Shown here in pieces: positions 1 to 5,156 of a stretch of 5,156 bases of DNA. A program made the position numbers and the translations under genes. The notes beneath the pieces were generated by a model, which was given only the letters and a program-made list of their open reading frames with translations, did not search any database and was not told the DNA's origin. Source of the stretch: an uncultured Clostridia bacterium (GTDB taxonomy: Bacteria > Bacillota > Clostridia > Christensenellales > CAG-917); NCBI GenBank assembly GCA_947174215.1, contig CAMWIB010000097.1, forward strand, positions 1 to 5,156, written 5' to 3'. The stretch's first letter is position 1. Every line of letters starts with the position of its first letter.

Positions 1-627
1 GCCTATGATTTTGCCGATGTTGCCTGCGCCGTTTCCGCTGTCAAGGCTTACGAACAGGGAGAGCAGTATAACGCCGATTATGTCGTCTAAAATTGCCGCC
101 GAAATGATAGAAGTTCCAACCTTTGAATTGAGCTTGCCAAGCTCTTTAAGAGCGGCAACCGTAATACTGACGGACGTTGCGGCGAGTATCGTACCGTAGA
201 AAAGGTTTGAAATGACGGTATGGTGCGACCAATCCTTGAATGCGCCGTTGAAGCCAGTTGCCACGATAAAGCCGAACAGCATAGGGAATATAACGCCCAT
301 AGCGGTGATAAGCATTGACGGAAGTCCGCAAGTTTTGAACTGTTTCAGGTCAGTGCCAAGTCCCGCCGAGAACATAATGAGTATTACGCCTATTTTTGCA
401 AGGAAGGATAAACCTGACAGTACCGATTCCGGAAATACCGAATCGTACGCGGATTTGCTGATATATTTGAGAAGTCCAATGAATATACCCGCAATAATCA
501 TACCGACAACCTGCGGAAGTCCCAGCTTTTTTCCGAGTAGTGAAAAGAGCTTGCTCAGTAGCAGTATCAGTGCCAAAGGCAGTAGTATTTCAAAATATTC
601 GACTGCTGATAGTGTTTGTGTAAACAT
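1..627 (-). CDS. Cation:proton antiporter, CPA2 family (Kef/NapA-like), N-terminal part
   Basis: Integral membrane antiporter expected to exchange Na+ or K+ for H+ across the cytoplasmic membrane. The minus strand reads open for 209 codons from an ATG whose complement is 625-627, preceded by GGAGG (634-638) at 6-nt spacing. It runs off the left edge, so the rest of the transport domain and any regulatory C-terminus are unseen; full transport domains in this family are usually near 380-400 residues. About six hydrophobic segments are visible, roughly residues 11-29, 38-53, 76-91, 104-122, 141-160 and 170-196. Family marks are FSAGLGTDL (86-94), ATSVSITVAALKELG (150-164) and AAILDDIIG (177-185). 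The paired aspartates D181-D182 correspond to the ion-binding DD of electrogenic CPA2 exchangers such as NapA. The family call is firm. The ion is not determinable. It is divergent from the rightward genes and has its own promoter. Confidence 0.93.
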   Translation of the reverse strand, partial: MFTQTLSAVEYFEILLPLALILLLSKLFSLLGKKLGLPQVVGMIIAGIFIGLLKYISKSAYDSVFPESVLSGLSFLAKIGVILIMFSAGLGTDLKQFKTCGLPSMLITAMGVIFPMLFGFIVATGFNGAFKDWSHHTVISNLFYGTILAATSVSITVAALKELGKLNSKVGTSIISAAILDDIIGVILLSLFVSLDSGNGAGNIGKIIG

Positions 628-664
628 AAAACACCTCCAACGCCTTTGTTATTTTCATATGATG

Positions 665-693
665 GTTATACTCTTTTCGCCCCAATTAGTCAA
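665..693 (-). promoter_or_regulatory. Sigma-A-type promoter for the antiporter gene
   Basis: On the minus strand, TTGACT (complement of 688-693) is followed by a 17-bp spacer (671-687) and TATAAC (complement of 665-670). Each hexamer differs from consensus at one base. Transcription would begin near 658, giving a leader of about 30 nt that contains the GGAGG site of the antiporter gene. The -35 box lies one base from the start of the inverted-repeat element at 695-821. Confidence 0.75.
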
Positions 694-694
694 G

Positions 695-821
695 CGAAAT
701 CGTGTTATTGAGCGAACTGCTTTGTCAGCGCCGCCTGCCTGCCAAGTCATGTACTAAGTGTACATTGGGCTTGTCAATCAGGTGGCACTTTCGCGCATTT
801 CATCTCAATAACGCGATTTCG
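695..821. repeat. 127-bp imperfect hairpin with 18-bp terminal inverted repeats
   Basis: The ends are CGAAATCGTGTTATTGAG (695-712) and CTCAATAACGCGATTTCG (804-821). They are reverse complements at 17 of 18 positions, and the exception is a G-U pair in RNA. Further nested complementary segments lie inside: CGAA 713-716 with 790-793, 730-737 with 779-786 (one G-U), CAAG 743-746 with 770-773, and ATGTAC 749-754 with GTACAT 760-765. The whole unit can therefore fold as one long interrupted hairpin. AAG flanks both ends (692-694 and 822-824), which could be a 3-bp target duplication or chance. There is no T-tract, so it is not an ordinary terminator. It may be a small non-autonomous mobile element (MITE-like), a structured RNA or a paired regulator site. 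The repeat itself is directly seen; its nature is inferred. Confidence 0.65.
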
Positions 822-849
822 AAGTCCTCTAAATTCACTTAAACAAATC

Positions 850-910
850 TTGAAATATAAATTTTTACTCAATCAAATACCGCAAATTCAATAAAATCTT
901 CATATTTCAA
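850..910. repeat. Spaced 9-bp inverted repeat in AT-rich DNA
   Basis: TTGAAATAT (850-858) is the exact reverse complement of ATATTTCAA (902-910), with 43 bp between. Such matches arise easily in AT-rich sequence, so this may be chance. It lies about 50 bp upstream of the rightward promoter, where paired regulator sites could sit. Confidence 0.35.
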
Positions 911-938
911 CGCAAAGTAGTTCATAATCAAGCCAAAA

Positions 939-955
939 ATACACGAATTGTGTAT
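939..955. promoter_or_regulatory. Operator-like palindrome upstream of the rightward promoter
   Basis: ATACACGAATTGTGTAT has two perfect 6-bp arms (939-944 and 950-955) around a 5-bp centre. It ends 7 bp before the -35 box of the promoter at 963-991, a usual place for an activator or repressor dimer. The regulator is unknown and no regulator gene is in the window. Confidence 0.5.
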
Positions 956-962
956 CATTCTA

Positions 963-991
963 TTGACACGATGCCGTTATACTGATAAAAT
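963..991 (+). promoter_or_regulatory. Sigma-A-type promoter for the rightward genes
   Basis: A perfect TTGACA (963-968), a 17-bp spacer (969-985) and TAAAAT (986-991; one mismatch to TATAAT) form a strong vegetative promoter. Transcription would start near 998, about 45 nt upstream of the small membrane protein start. As no convincing terminator or second promoter is seen before the ABC genes, it may also drive them by read-through. Confidence 0.75.
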
Positions 992-1004
992 ACTATAAAG
1001 TATT
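989..1004. promoter_or_regulatory. Palindrome over the -10/start region
   Basis: AATACT (989-994) and AGTATT (999-1004) are exact reverse complements around a 4-bp centre, overlapping the end of the -10 box and the expected start point. This is a typical position for a repressor operator, but AT-rich promoter DNA often produces such short palindromes by chance. Confidence 0.35.
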
Positions 1005-1033
1005 ATAATATACCATCTTTTTCAGAGTGGCTT

Positions 1034-1042
1034 GGAGAAGGG
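1034..1042 (+). promoter_or_regulatory. Ribosome binding site that decides a TTG start
   Basis: GGAGAAGGG is the only good Shine-Dalgarno match upstream of the small membrane protein. It lies inside the longest reading frame, just after a TTG at 1032, so that TTG would lack a proper site. From GGAG (1034-1037) there are 6 nt to TTG 1044 and 15 nt to TTG 1053, favouring 1044. No in-frame ATG is available at the N-terminus. Confidence 0.6.
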
Positions 1043-1043
1043 T

Positions 1044-1484
1044 TTGGATACGTTGACGCTTTTCATAAGAATACTTGACGGAGTTGTACAGGGTGCGAAG
1101 GCAGTCGGATTGCTGGTTGTACTGTTTTTGATGTTTTTTACTGTCAAATCGTTGCCGAACCGTTTTAGCAGAATACTTTCTAACGTAGCCACGGTTTGCT
1201 TACTCGTCGTTATTGCGGCAAGCTATATTCAACACGCTTGCTTTGCGGCTTTTGGCGATAATCGCTTTATCACGATACTTTTCAGTCTTACAAACGGCGT
1301 AACGCTGTTTTTGGTGCTTGTCACGGCGGTATGTTGTCTTGACAGCTTGCACCACGGTTTAATCGTAAGTAAAATTGCCGTTTTGGCACAATATAATCAC
1401 GGTTTTCAGAAGTGCGTAAGACGTGACGACGTAAGGTATATATCCTCGTCGTATCTTGAAACTACGCCTATACTTTTGGCATAA
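1044..1484 (+). CDS. Small membrane protein of unknown function
   Basis: A protein of about 146 residues that I do not recognise. Three hydrophobic segments are visible: one around AKAVGLLVVLFLMFFTV, one around NVATVCLLVVIAASYI and one around FITILFSLTNGVTLFLVLVTAVCCL. A polar tail of about 45 residues follows, starting near LDSLHHG and containing the charged stretch VRRDDVRY. This suggests a three-pass inner-membrane protein. TTG 1044 is chosen because GGAGAAGGG (1034-1042) sits 6 nt upstream; TTG 1032 (4 residues longer) and TTG 1053 (3 shorter) are alternatives. A strong promoter (963-991) lies just upstream. The gene ends in TAA, and the ABC ATPase starts 112 bp later on the same strand, so it may be co-transcribed and act as an accessory membrane partner; that is inference from position. 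No catalytic motif is seen, and it could be a lineage-specific protein. Confidence 0.7.
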   Translation: MDTLTLFIRILDGVVQGAKAVGLLVVLFLMFFTVKSLPNRFSRILSNVATVCLLVVIAASYIQHACFAAFGDNRFITILFSLTNGVTLFLVLVTAVCCLDSLHHGLIVSKIAVLAQYNHGFQKCVRRDDVRYISSSYLETTPILLA

Positions 1485-1516
1485 TTTTGCTTTTTATTTG
1501 TTTGACGTTTTCATCT

Positions 1517-1580
1517 GGCATTAGCGAGTGTCGCATTGCCGAAATAGAGCCGCCGATTTTTTCCATTTACTGAGCGGCAA
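1517..1580 (+). other. Two mutually exclusive hairpins upstream of the ATPase gene
   Basis: One hairpin pairs GGCA (1517-1520) with TGCC (1537-1540) and GCGA (1524-1527) with TCGC (1531-1534). A competing one pairs TTGCCG (1536-1541) with CGGCAA (1575-1580), ending 6 nt before the AGGAG ribosome site of the ATPase gene. Both use 1537-1540, so only one can form. A T6 run (1557-1562) lies inside the second loop rather than after a stem, so neither is a standard terminator. A role in tuning read-through or translation is speculative. Confidence 0.25.
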
Positions 1581-1596
1581 ATAATAGGAGATACAT

Positions 1597-2646
1597 ATGC
1601 TTACAATCAAAAATTTGGTAAAAACTTATCCCAAGAGCGACAGAGTCGCAGTTGACGATATATCGTTTGAATTACGTCCGGGAGAGATATTCGGTTTCCT
1701 CGGACAGAACGGCGCAGGTAAATCTACCACGATTAAGTGCCTTACGGGCATACTCCCATTTGACAGCGGTACGATTGAGGTCTGCGGATACGACATCGTA
1801 AAAGAGCCTATCAAGGCAAAAATGAATATGGGCTACGTGCCTGACAACCACTCCGTGTACGAGAAGCTGACGGGTAGAGAGTACGTCAACTACGTTGCGG
1901 ACCTCTACGGCGTTCCGTCCGAGATAAGAAAGGCGCGTATAGACAGATTTGCAAAGCTCTTCCGTTTGGAGTTTGCTATCGACAGACAGATTAAGTCTTA
2001 CTCGCACGGTATGAAACAGAAAATCTGTATCATCGCCGCACTCATACACGAGCCTAAGCTTTGGGTTCTCGACGAACCTATGATGGGCTTGGACCCGCAG
2101 TCTACGGCGGAGATTATCGCCCATATGCGCGAACACTGCGCTAAGGGTAATACGGTTTTCTTTTCAAGCCACAACCTCGACCTCGTAAAGAAGCTCTGCC
2201 ACAGAGTCGCTATCGTCAACGACGGCAAGCTTATCGATTTGTTTGAGCTTGAAAACAACGAGGAGAATAAAGCCAACCTCGAAGAAAGATTCTTCCGCAT
2301 TACGGGTACGTATACGGAAAGACTGTTTGCGGACTATATCGCGCAGGAAAGCGAGGATATGCGCCCAGAAATGCCGAGCGCTTCCACGACCGCAAAGAAG
2401 AAGGAGTCCTTGAAGGAAGGACTTGCATCTCTTTTCAAAAACGTAAAGACAAAGTTCGGCGGTGCGGATAACAAAGCTACGGAGAGTAGCGAGAATGAAA
2501 GTGCTTCGCAGGTCAGTCTGAACGAGGGCGAAAACGTCAGCGATTTGAACTCAAATGATTCGCATGCGGATAACAAGGAGCTTGCAGGTACGCAGGATAA
2601 CATGCAATCGGACTTCACTCAAAACGGCGAGGGGGATGAGCAATGA
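1597..2646 (+). CDS. ABC-2 transporter ATP-binding protein with charged C-terminal tail
   Basis: Cytoplasmic ATPase (349 residues) that would power the membrane permease encoded next. ATG 1597 follows AGGAG (1586-1590) at 6 nt. The nucleotide-binding domain occupies about residues 1-220: Walker A GQNGAGKST (36-44), Q-loop region GYVPDN (79-84), signature YSHGMKQK (135-142), Walker B LWVLDE (155-160) with catalytic E160, D-loop GLD (164-166) and switch H192 in SSHNL. The Q-loop glutamine position carries D83; many ABC-2 ATPases have Glu there, so this need not abolish activity. Family members of this kind often end near 230-310 residues. Here residues about 250-349 form an extra tail: a basic amphipathic helix candidate at 267-289 (KKKESLKEGL onward, with L272, L276, F280, V283, F287 on one face), then a Ser/Asn/Glu/Asp-rich segment likely to be disordered. 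The permease start overlaps the stop by 4 bp, implying translational coupling. The class is secure; the substrate is unknown. Confidence 0.95.
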   Translation: MLTIKNLVKTYPKSDRVAVDDISFELRPGEIFGFLGQNGAGKSTTIKCLTGILPFDSGTIEVCGYDIVKEPIKAKMNMGYVPDNHSVYEKLTGREYVNYVADLYGVPSEIRKARIDRFAKLFRLEFAIDRQIKSYSHGMKQKICIIAALIHEPKLWVLDEPMMGLDPQSTAEIIAHMREHCAKGNTVFFSSHNLDLVKKLCHRVAIVNDGKLIDLFELENNEENKANLEERFFRITGTYTERLFADYIAQESEDMRPEMPSASTTAKKKESLKEGLASLFKNVKTKFGGADNKATESSENESASQVSLNEGENVSDLNSNDSHADNKELAGTQDNMQSDFTQNGEGDEQ

Positions 2647-4355
2647 AAGGCGAGTTTTCAATGCAGAGTGTAAAGACACTCTTCAAGTTGGACTTGCTTT
2701 CGCGCTTCGGCTCTACGCATAAGCGTGGAGTGAAGTATAGGATAATGCAATATTCCAACTATCTGTTTTTCGTAGCGATATATGCGCTGCTCGTCTACGG
2801 CATATATTATCTTACGAGAATGTTCGTAAAGGACGGCGGTTTGAAGATAGAATTCCAGACTATCGCAATAACCATTACGATGGTCATTGCCACCGCCATA
2901 AGCACGGGTGCGGTCATCAAGAATCTGTATCAGAACGGCGATAACGAGATGCTACTTCGTTTTCCAGTCAGCGGAAAGGAGATACTTGTTGCAAAGACGA
3001 TTTACTGCTTCTTGCACAATCTCATCGTATGCGCGCTTTTGATGTTGCCGTTTTTCATATCGTTCGGCGCGGTTACGAACGCAAGAGTAGGAGATTATTT
3101 CTCATATTTTGCGGTGACGCTTTTGTCCTCGTTCCTACCGTTCTTTATAGCGAACATAATAGCCGTTCCCGTAATGAAGTTGATGAATTTGGTGAAAAAC
3201 CAATTTCTGCTCGTTCTGATTATCACGATTTTAGCGGTATGCGGAATATTCATCTTCTACCTTACCTCGCTTAGCACATTTCTCAACTATTTGAGAAGAG
3301 AGGGCGAAACGCTTCTTTCAAGCGGAACGATACAGCATTTCAGACAGTTTGCAAACGCGGCGTATCCGTTCAGATTTTATGCCGAGCTTATAAATGGCAG
3401 ACTGTACAGCGGGCTTTCGTCAGGACATCTTGCACTTAGATTTTTCTATATTTTACTCATAACCGCGGCGCTTGGAGTTATCGCGTACTTCGTCACAACC
3501 AAGGAGTATTATAAGACAATTCTTTACGGTATCGAAACGGAAAAGGCTTCCTTCCACAAGAATATAACCGATAAACAGCGCCGTCCTGCATGGGCTTTGT
3601 TCAGACGTGAGTTCTATCTTATACTGCGCAGCTTCAACTACTCATTCCAATATTTCGCTATGGCGTGTGCCGCACCCGTTATGGTGTTCTTCTGCAACCG
3701 CCTTGCCGCAACTATGGGTACGCAGACGGTCGGCGCAAAGATTATGCCGGGTATTACGCTTATGGTTATAGTAATATTCATAACGATAATCGTGTCGTTT
3801 GCCTCCACCTGCATTTCGCGTGAGGGTAACTGCTTCTATCATACAAAGATAATTCCCGTAAGCTATATGACGCAGACTCTCGTAAAGTTTGGATTGTACG
3901 CGGCTGTCGCATCGGTATCCGTTGCGCTCTGCTGTATGGTTTCGGGTATTTATTACACCACCGACGCTGGCGGTCACGCACTTAGTGCGCTTGACGTAGG
4001 CGCGATATTCGGTATAAGCGAAATTCTCGTTATCGCTATGACAAGCCTGTTTATGTTGATTGACATAAAATCGCCAACCTTCAACGTGGGCGGCGACGGC
4101 GAGCTTGTCGCGGCAAACAAGAACGTCGCGCTTGCCGTTATAGTCGGTATATTTATCGCTGTGCTGTACGGCGTCTTGATTATGTTGCTCAGCTTCGTAC
4201 CCGTCAGCATAGGAAAGTGGCAGATTACAACGTTTATGGGCGGACTTGGAAACGTGTATCTCATACTCGCGCTCATCTCGCTCGTACTGTTGGGGGCAAG
4301 CCTTTCGGCGCTGTTTGTCAACCTCAACAAGAAATATCATAATATTATTCCGTAA
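2643..4355 (+). CDS. ABC-2 type transporter permease, large two-half form
   Basis: Integral membrane partner (570 residues) of the preceding ATPase. About 12 hydrophobic segments are visible, near residues 39-60, 70-92, 121-143, 151-175, 188-209, 268-285, 334-350, 368-388, 416-436, 453-473, 495-519 and 537-559. The protein appears to have two related halves. LRFPVSGKEILVAK (105-118) matches in layout TKIIPVSYMTQTLVK (401-415), the second preceded by ISREGNCFYH (391-400). The pattern ISREG...K.(L/I)PVS is known from large ABC-2 permeases of Firmicutes, as is the later acidic loop after DIKSPTFN (474-481). One polypeptide may thus supply both membrane halves. ATG 2643 overlaps the ATPase stop and follows GAGGGGG (2629-2635) at 7 nt. 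ATG 2661, preceded by AAAGG (2646-2650), gives MQSVKTLF and is a plausible alternative start 6 residues later. It is most likely an exporter; the substrate cannot be inferred. Confidence 0.92.
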   Translation: MKGEFSMQSVKTLFKLDLLSRFGSTHKRGVKYRIMQYSNYLFFVAIYALLVYGIYYLTRMFVKDGGLKIEFQTIAITITMVIATAISTGAVIKNLYQNGDNEMLLRFPVSGKEILVAKTIYCFLHNLIVCALLMLPFFISFGAVTNARVGDYFSYFAVTLLSSFLPFFIANIIAVPVMKLMNLVKNQFLLVLIITILAVCGIFIFYLTSLSTFLNYLRREGETLLSSGTIQHFRQFANAAYPFRFYAELINGRLYSGLSSGHLALRFFYILLITAALGVIAYFVTTKEYYKTILYGIETEKASFHKNITDKQRRPAWALFRREFYLILRSFNYSFQYFAMACAAPVMVFFCNRLAATMGTQTVGAKIMPGITLMVIVIFITIIVSFASTCISREGNCFYHTKIIPVSYMTQTLVKFGLYAAVASVSVALCCMVSGIYYTTDAGGHALSALDVGAIFGISEILVIAMTSLFMLIDIKSPTFNVGGDGELVAANKNVALAVIVGIFIAVLYGVLIMLLSFVPVSIGKWQITTFMGGLGNVYLILALISLVLLGASLSALFVNLNKKYHNIIP

Positions 4356-4370
4356 GAGGAGGGTGTATAT

Positions 4371-5156
4371 ATGAAAAAAGTAATGATTGGACTCCTCATA
4401 TTGATACCTATACTAATCCTGCTTATCGTTGCGGCGGTTACGAATTTCATTTCGGCGAGCGCGTGGATTGCCGTTGACGATTTCGACATTATCGATAAGA
4501 ATTCCGGCCATGAAGCTGAAAGCGTGACGGTTGTATTTCCCGGTGAAAGCACCGAGTACAGTATGTACGATTATCTCGACATCATTGTCAAACCTGATTA
4601 CGCCAACAGATACTCCATCGGGTGGCGTATCTCAGGCGGCGTCGAGTGTATGGATAAAGAGTACGAAAACAAATATAACAAGTACGTCGAAGAACGTAAT
4701 GCGCACGACAAGTATCTTTCTGAAATCGGTGCGATAAACGAGCAGATTCGCGTAGCGTACGCCGAGATAGAGGAACTCAAAGACGCGCTTGACAAGCGGA
4801 TTAAGGAAATTCAAGCGGGCGATTACGAATACGATTACGAAAGAGATGAAGCTATAATTCAGGCTAAAAAGGAATATGAAGCCCAAAATGAGAAAATAGA
4901 GCAGAATATAGCTGAACTCAATGCTCGTAAAGACTCCATCAAGGAGCCTGAGGTTGGCAGAGAGGTTGCGCCTGCCGCGATGTTTGTTGACAATAACGGC
5001 AACGAGGCAACCAGCAATACGTCGGGTAAATTCGTGGTCAACTCGTATTGCAGATTCAATGTTATAGTTCAGATTGAAGACATCAGCAAGACCGTGACCG
5101 TTATCGCAGAAGGCTATAACGTTGAGAGAATTGAACTTACGAAAGTAGGCGAAGGT
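4371..5156 (+). CDS. Membrane-anchored extracytoplasmic protein, Ig-like/coiled-coil, C-terminus cut off
   Basis: The frame is open for 262 codons to the right edge with no stop. ATG 4371 follows GAGGAGGG (4356-4363) at 7 nt, only 15 bp after the permease stop, so it belongs to the same operon. Residues 1-26 (MKKVMIGLLILIPILILLIV onward) form an uncleaved signal anchor; no lipobox cysteine is seen. Residues about 48-95 are beta-rich, and IIVKPDYANRYSIGWRISGG (71-90) resembles the V.P..A....(I/V)W..S pattern of bacterial group-2 Ig-like (Big_2) domains. Residues about 96-191 are a strongly charged helical region with a break at AGDYEYDYERD (149-159), suggesting two helices folded as a hairpin. 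Beta-rich sequence resumes at about 203-258 (NNGNEATSNTSGKFVVNSYC onward), resembling the closing strands of an Ig-like fold. The region outside the membrane probably partners or borders the exporter. Ig assignment is tentative; the beta/hairpin/beta order also recalls membrane fusion proteins. Confidence 0.8.
   Translation, partial: MKKVMIGLLILIPILILLIVAAVTNFISASAWIAVDDFDIIDKNSGHEAESVTVVFPGESTEYSMYDYLDIIVKPDYANRYSIGWRISGGVECMDKEYENKYNKYVEERNAHDKYLSEIGAINEQIRVAYAEIEELKDALDKRIKEIQAGDYEYDYERDEAIIQAKKEYEAQNEKIEQNIAELNARKDSIKEPEVGREVAPAAMFVDNNGNEATSNTSGKFVVNSYCRFNVIVQIEDISKTVTVIAEGYNVERIELTKVGEG

Larger units (their letters stand above)
628..1043. other. Divergent intergenic region without a credible gene
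   Basis: No convincing coding frame is present between the divergent antiporter and small membrane protein genes. The left part holds the antiporter leader and promoter. The middle is the 127-bp imperfect hairpin at 695-821. The right part (about 822-1010) is AT-rich and holds a spaced inverted repeat (850-858 with 902-910), a perfect palindrome (939-955) and the rightward promoter (963-991). No tRNA cloverleaf or recognisable riboswitch was found. Confidence 0.7.

Noticed and set aside
212..757. A 181-codon open frame on the plus strand
   Set aside because: It lies mostly antisense to the antiporter, which has clear CPA2 motifs, and its end runs into the inverted-repeat element. It has no ribosome site and no recognisable motif.
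748..777. A minus-strand promoter inside the hairpin element (TTGACA, complement of 772-777)
   Set aside because: The best -10 candidates at proper spacing, such as GTACAT or TACATG, match poorly, and a far better promoter for the antiporter lies at 665-693.
628..1043. A CRISPR array, tRNA or known riboswitch in the intergenic region
   Set aside because: There are no regularly spaced direct repeats, no cloverleaf arms and no riboswitch core that I recognise; only inverted repeats are present.
1502..1530. A separate promoter for the ABC operon starting with TTGACG at 1502
   Set aside because: No acceptable -10 hexamer lies 16-18 bp downstream; the bases there are CGAGTG-like.
1485..1562. A rho-independent terminator after the small membrane protein
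   Set aside because: The hairpin at 1517-1540 is interrupted, and the T6 run (1557-1562) starts 16 nt after it rather than directly behind the stem.
1672..2136. A 154-codon open frame on the minus strand
   Set aside because: It is antisense to the highly conserved ATPase core and shows no independent coding signal.
3642..4340. A 232-codon open frame on the minus strand
   Set aside because: It is antisense to the permease; its His/Tyr/Arg-rich, motif-free composition is what the reverse of membrane-protein codons gives.

Overview
The window looks like part of a chromosome from a low-to-mid GC Gram-positive anaerobe of the Clostridia type. The evidence is strong AGGAGG-type ribosome sites, sigma-A-like promoters (TTGACA/TTGACT, 17-bp spacers), a TTG-started gene and a tightly packed ABC-2 exporter operon. 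No rRNA, tRNA, phage, transposase or CRISPR sequence was seen. The taxonomic guess is an inference; nothing in the window fixes a genus.

Layout: (1) 1-627, minus strand: the N-terminal 209 codons of a CPA2-type cation:proton antiporter, running off the left edge, with a good promoter at 665-693. (2) 628-1043: a 416-bp non-coding interval. It holds a 127-bp imperfect hairpin (695-821) with 18-bp terminal arms, an AT-rich stretch, a perfect operator-like palindrome (939-955), a plus-strand promoter (963-991) and a second palindrome over its -10/start region. (3) 1044-1484: a small membrane protein of about 146 residues and unknown function, probably started at TTG. (4) 1597-5156: an ABC-2 ATPase with an unusual charged C-terminal tail, a 570-residue permease with about 12 membrane segments and two related halves, and a partial membrane-anchored extracytoplasmic protein combining beta-rich Ig-like segments with a coiled-coil hairpin.

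The antiporter and the rightward genes are divergently oriented and probably independently controlled. The last three genes almost certainly form one operon (4-bp overlap, then a 15-bp gap). The ATPase would drive the permease, and the anchored protein would sit outside the membrane as a partner or neighbour. The small membrane protein is separated from the ATPase by 112 bp with no convincing terminator or new promoter, so the 963-991 promoter may drive all four rightward genes. The substrate cannot be read from the sequence.

The points most worth a second look are the split beta/coiled-coil/beta protein beside an ABC-2 exporter, the charged tail of the ATPase, the orphan membrane protein, and the 127-bp inverted-repeat element abutting the antiporter promoter.
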